From an uncultured beta proteobacterium (lineage in GTDB: Bacteria; Pseudomonadota; Gammaproteobacteria; Burkholderiales; Rhodocyclaceae), in NCBI GenBank assembly GCA_903930395.1, contig CAIYYE010000625.1:1-14177 (forward strand): a stretch of DNA of 14,177 bases, in the 5' to 3' direction. A program made the position numbers and the translations under genes. The notes under the pieces were generated by a model that saw only the letters and a program-made list of their open reading frames with translations, was not told the origin of the DNA and made no database searches. Below, one piece after another: positions 12,788 to 14,177 of this stretch (positions are counted from its first letter, which is position 1; each line of letters begins with the position of its first letter).

Positions 12788-14177
12788 ATGTCGAATGAGT
12801 CCGTGCAGCTAATTTATCCGTCTGACGAAATGGTCAAGAACGCGGCGGTTTCGGGGATGGACGCCTATCGGGCGCTGTGCGCGGAAGCGGAAGCCGACTA
12901 CCCGGAATTCTGGGCCAAGCGCGCCCGTGAAATGATCACGTGGAAGCAGCCGTTTACCCAGTCGCTTGATGAGTCCAACGCTCCGTTTTTCAAATGGTTT
13001 GCCGACGGCAAGCTGAACGTCTCCTACAACTGTCTCGATCGCAATGTCGAAGCCGGTCTGGGCGACAAGGTTGCCCTGATTTTTGAAGCCGACAACGGCG
13101 AAGTCACCAAGGTCACCTACAAGGAACTGCTCTCCAAGGTTGCCAAGTTTGCCAACGCCCTGCGCGGCATGGGCGTCAAGAAGGGCGATCGCGTCGTCAT
13201 CTACATGCCGATGACCGTTGAAGGCATCTGTGCCATGCAGGCCTGTGCCCGCCTCGGTGCCATCCACTCCATCGTTTTCGGCGGCTTCTCCGCCCAGTCC
13301 CTGCGCGATCGTATCAACGACGCCGGCGCGGTTGCCCTGATCACCTCCGACGGCCAGTTCCGCGGCGGCAAGGCCATCCCGCTCAAGCCGATCGCTGACG
13401 AAGCCTTCGCCATGGGTGGTTGCGAGTCGGTCAAGAACGTCATCGTCTTCAAGCGCACCGGCGCCGAAGTCAACATGGTCGCCGGTCGCGACACGTGGTT
13501 GCACGACGCTGTTGCCAACCAGTCCGACGTCTGCGAACCGGAATGGGTCGAAGCCGAACATCCGCTCTTCCTGCTCTACACGTCCGGCTCCACCGGCAAG
13601 CCGAAGGGTGTTCAGCACTCCACCGGCGGCTACCTGCTGCACGCCATCATGACCATGAAGTGGACATTCGACATCAAGCCGAACGATGTCTTCTGGTGCA
13701 CGGCTGACATCGGCTGGGTCACGGGTCACACCTACATCACCTACGGCCCCCTGGCCTGCGGTGCCACCGAAGTCGTCTTCGAAGGCGTCCCGACCTACCC
13801 GGACGCCGGCCGTTTCTGGAAGATGATCCAGGATCACAAGGTCTCCATTTTCTACACCGCACCGACTGCCATCCGTTCGCTGATCAAGTCCTCCGACAAC
13901 AATGCCGCCGTGCATCCGAAGAGCTACGACCTGTCTTCGCTGCGCATCCTCGGTTCCGTTGGCGAGCCGATCAACCCGGCTGCCTGGACGTGGTACTACG
14001 AGAATGTGGGCGGCGGCCGTTGCCCGATCGTCGATACCTTCTGGCAAACCGAAACCGGTGGTCACATGATCACCCCGTTGCCGGGCGCAACCCCGCTGGT
14101 TCCGGGTTCCTGCACGCTGCCCTTCCCGGGCATCCAGTTCGCCGTGGTCGATGAGACCGGTGCCGATCTGCCGTGGG
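12788..14177 (+). CDS. acs: Acetyl-CoA synthetase (AMP-forming), C-terminus cut off by window edge
   Basis: Activates acetate to acetyl-AMP and then acetyl-CoA using ATP and CoA, in the cytoplasm. The frame from ATG 12788 runs open to the edge, giving 463 of the usual 650 or so residues. Visible marks are [19 protein letters not shown] (about 38-56), [30 protein letters not shown], the ATP-binding P-loop [10 protein letters not shown] (265-274), [24 protein letters not shown] and [12 protein letters not shown], the last containing the adenylate and acetate pocket residues. The C-terminal domain with the acetylatable lysine lies beyond the window. AGAGGAG about 7 nt upstream is a strong RBS. 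Codon use is very biased (GCC, ATC, AAG, CTG), more so than in neighbours, which suggests high expression. The gene diverges from the UPF0114-fumarase unit. Confidence 0.97.
   Translation, partial: MSNESVQLIYPSDEMVKNAAVSGMDAYRALCAEAEADYPEFWAKRAREMITWKQPFTQSLDESNAPFFKWFADGKLNVSYNCLDRNVEAGLGDKVALIFEADNGEVTKVTYKELLSKVAKFANALRGMGVKKGDRVVIYMPMTVEGICAMQACARLGAIHSIVFGGFSAQSLRDRINDAGAVALITSDGQFRGGKAIPLKPIADEAFAMGGCESVKNVIVFKRTGAEVNMVAGRDTWLHDAVANQSDVCEPEWVEAEHPLFLLYTSGSTGKPKGVQHSTGGYLLHAIMTMKWTFDIKPNDVFWCTADIGWVTGHTYITYGPLACGATEVVFEGVPTYPDAGRFWKMIQDHKVSIFYTAPTAIRSLIKSSDNNAAVHPKSYDLSSLRILGSVGEPINPAAWTWYYENVGGGRCPIVDTFWQTETGGHMITPLPGATPLVPGSCTLPFPGIQFAVVDETGADLPW

Noticed and set aside
12809..14065. 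418-codon open frame on the minus strand opposite acs
   Set aside because: It is fully antisense to a clear acetyl-CoA synthetase and has the composition of a shadow frame caused by strong third-position GC bias.

Overview
The window reads as high-GC chromosomal DNA of a betaproteobacterium, most likely in the Rhodocyclales (Dechloromonas/Azonexus-like). That placement is inferred from codon use, the mix of signalling and respiratory-type metabolic genes, and general protein resemblance; no search was run. No mobile element, CRISPR array, tRNA or rRNA was seen. Nearly all of the sequence is coding, and the longest gene-free stretch is about 250 bp.

Left part (1-5400). A membrane sensor of the 7TMR-DISM type runs off the left edge on the minus strand. 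A small PilZ-domain (c-di-GMP binding) protein diverges from it, and the control region between them is rich in inverted repeats. A minus-strand acetolactate synthase operon follows: a leader peptide with nine valines in eleven residues, an intrinsic terminator (attenuator), ilvB, then ilvN. The proteins resemble the E. coli isozyme I pair, and the leader resembles E. coli IvbL. The leader falls outside ordinary gene calls and is the clearest regulatory find here. Diverging from this operon is a two-domain signalling protein whose receiver and GGDEF domains have both lost their key residues, ending in a clean terminator.

Middle part (5400-10440). A CorA-like membrane protein has a very long N-terminal cytoplasmic region and a C-terminal FGMN signature. 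After it comes a two-gene unit: a PhnD-like periplasmic binding protein, then 19 nt later a hybrid histidine kinase with a periplasmic sensor. No transporter permease or ATPase is present, so the binding protein is probably the kinase's ligand-binding partner. A strong bidirectional terminator separates this unit from the convergent genes to its right.

Right part (10440-14177). A minus-strand pair encodes a four-helix UPF0114 (YqhA-like) membrane protein and a class I iron-sulfur fumarase. Diverging from it is acs, acetyl-CoA synthetase, cut by the right edge. Upstream of acs lie three GTAAG repeats spaced 11 and 10 bp apart, a possible activator site. Acs makes acetyl-CoA from acetate, fumarase serves the TCA cycle, and the ilvBN operon uses pyruvate for branched-chain amino acids, so the metabolic genes centre on acetate and pyruvate use. 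The signalling genes centre on c-di-GMP and two-component control.
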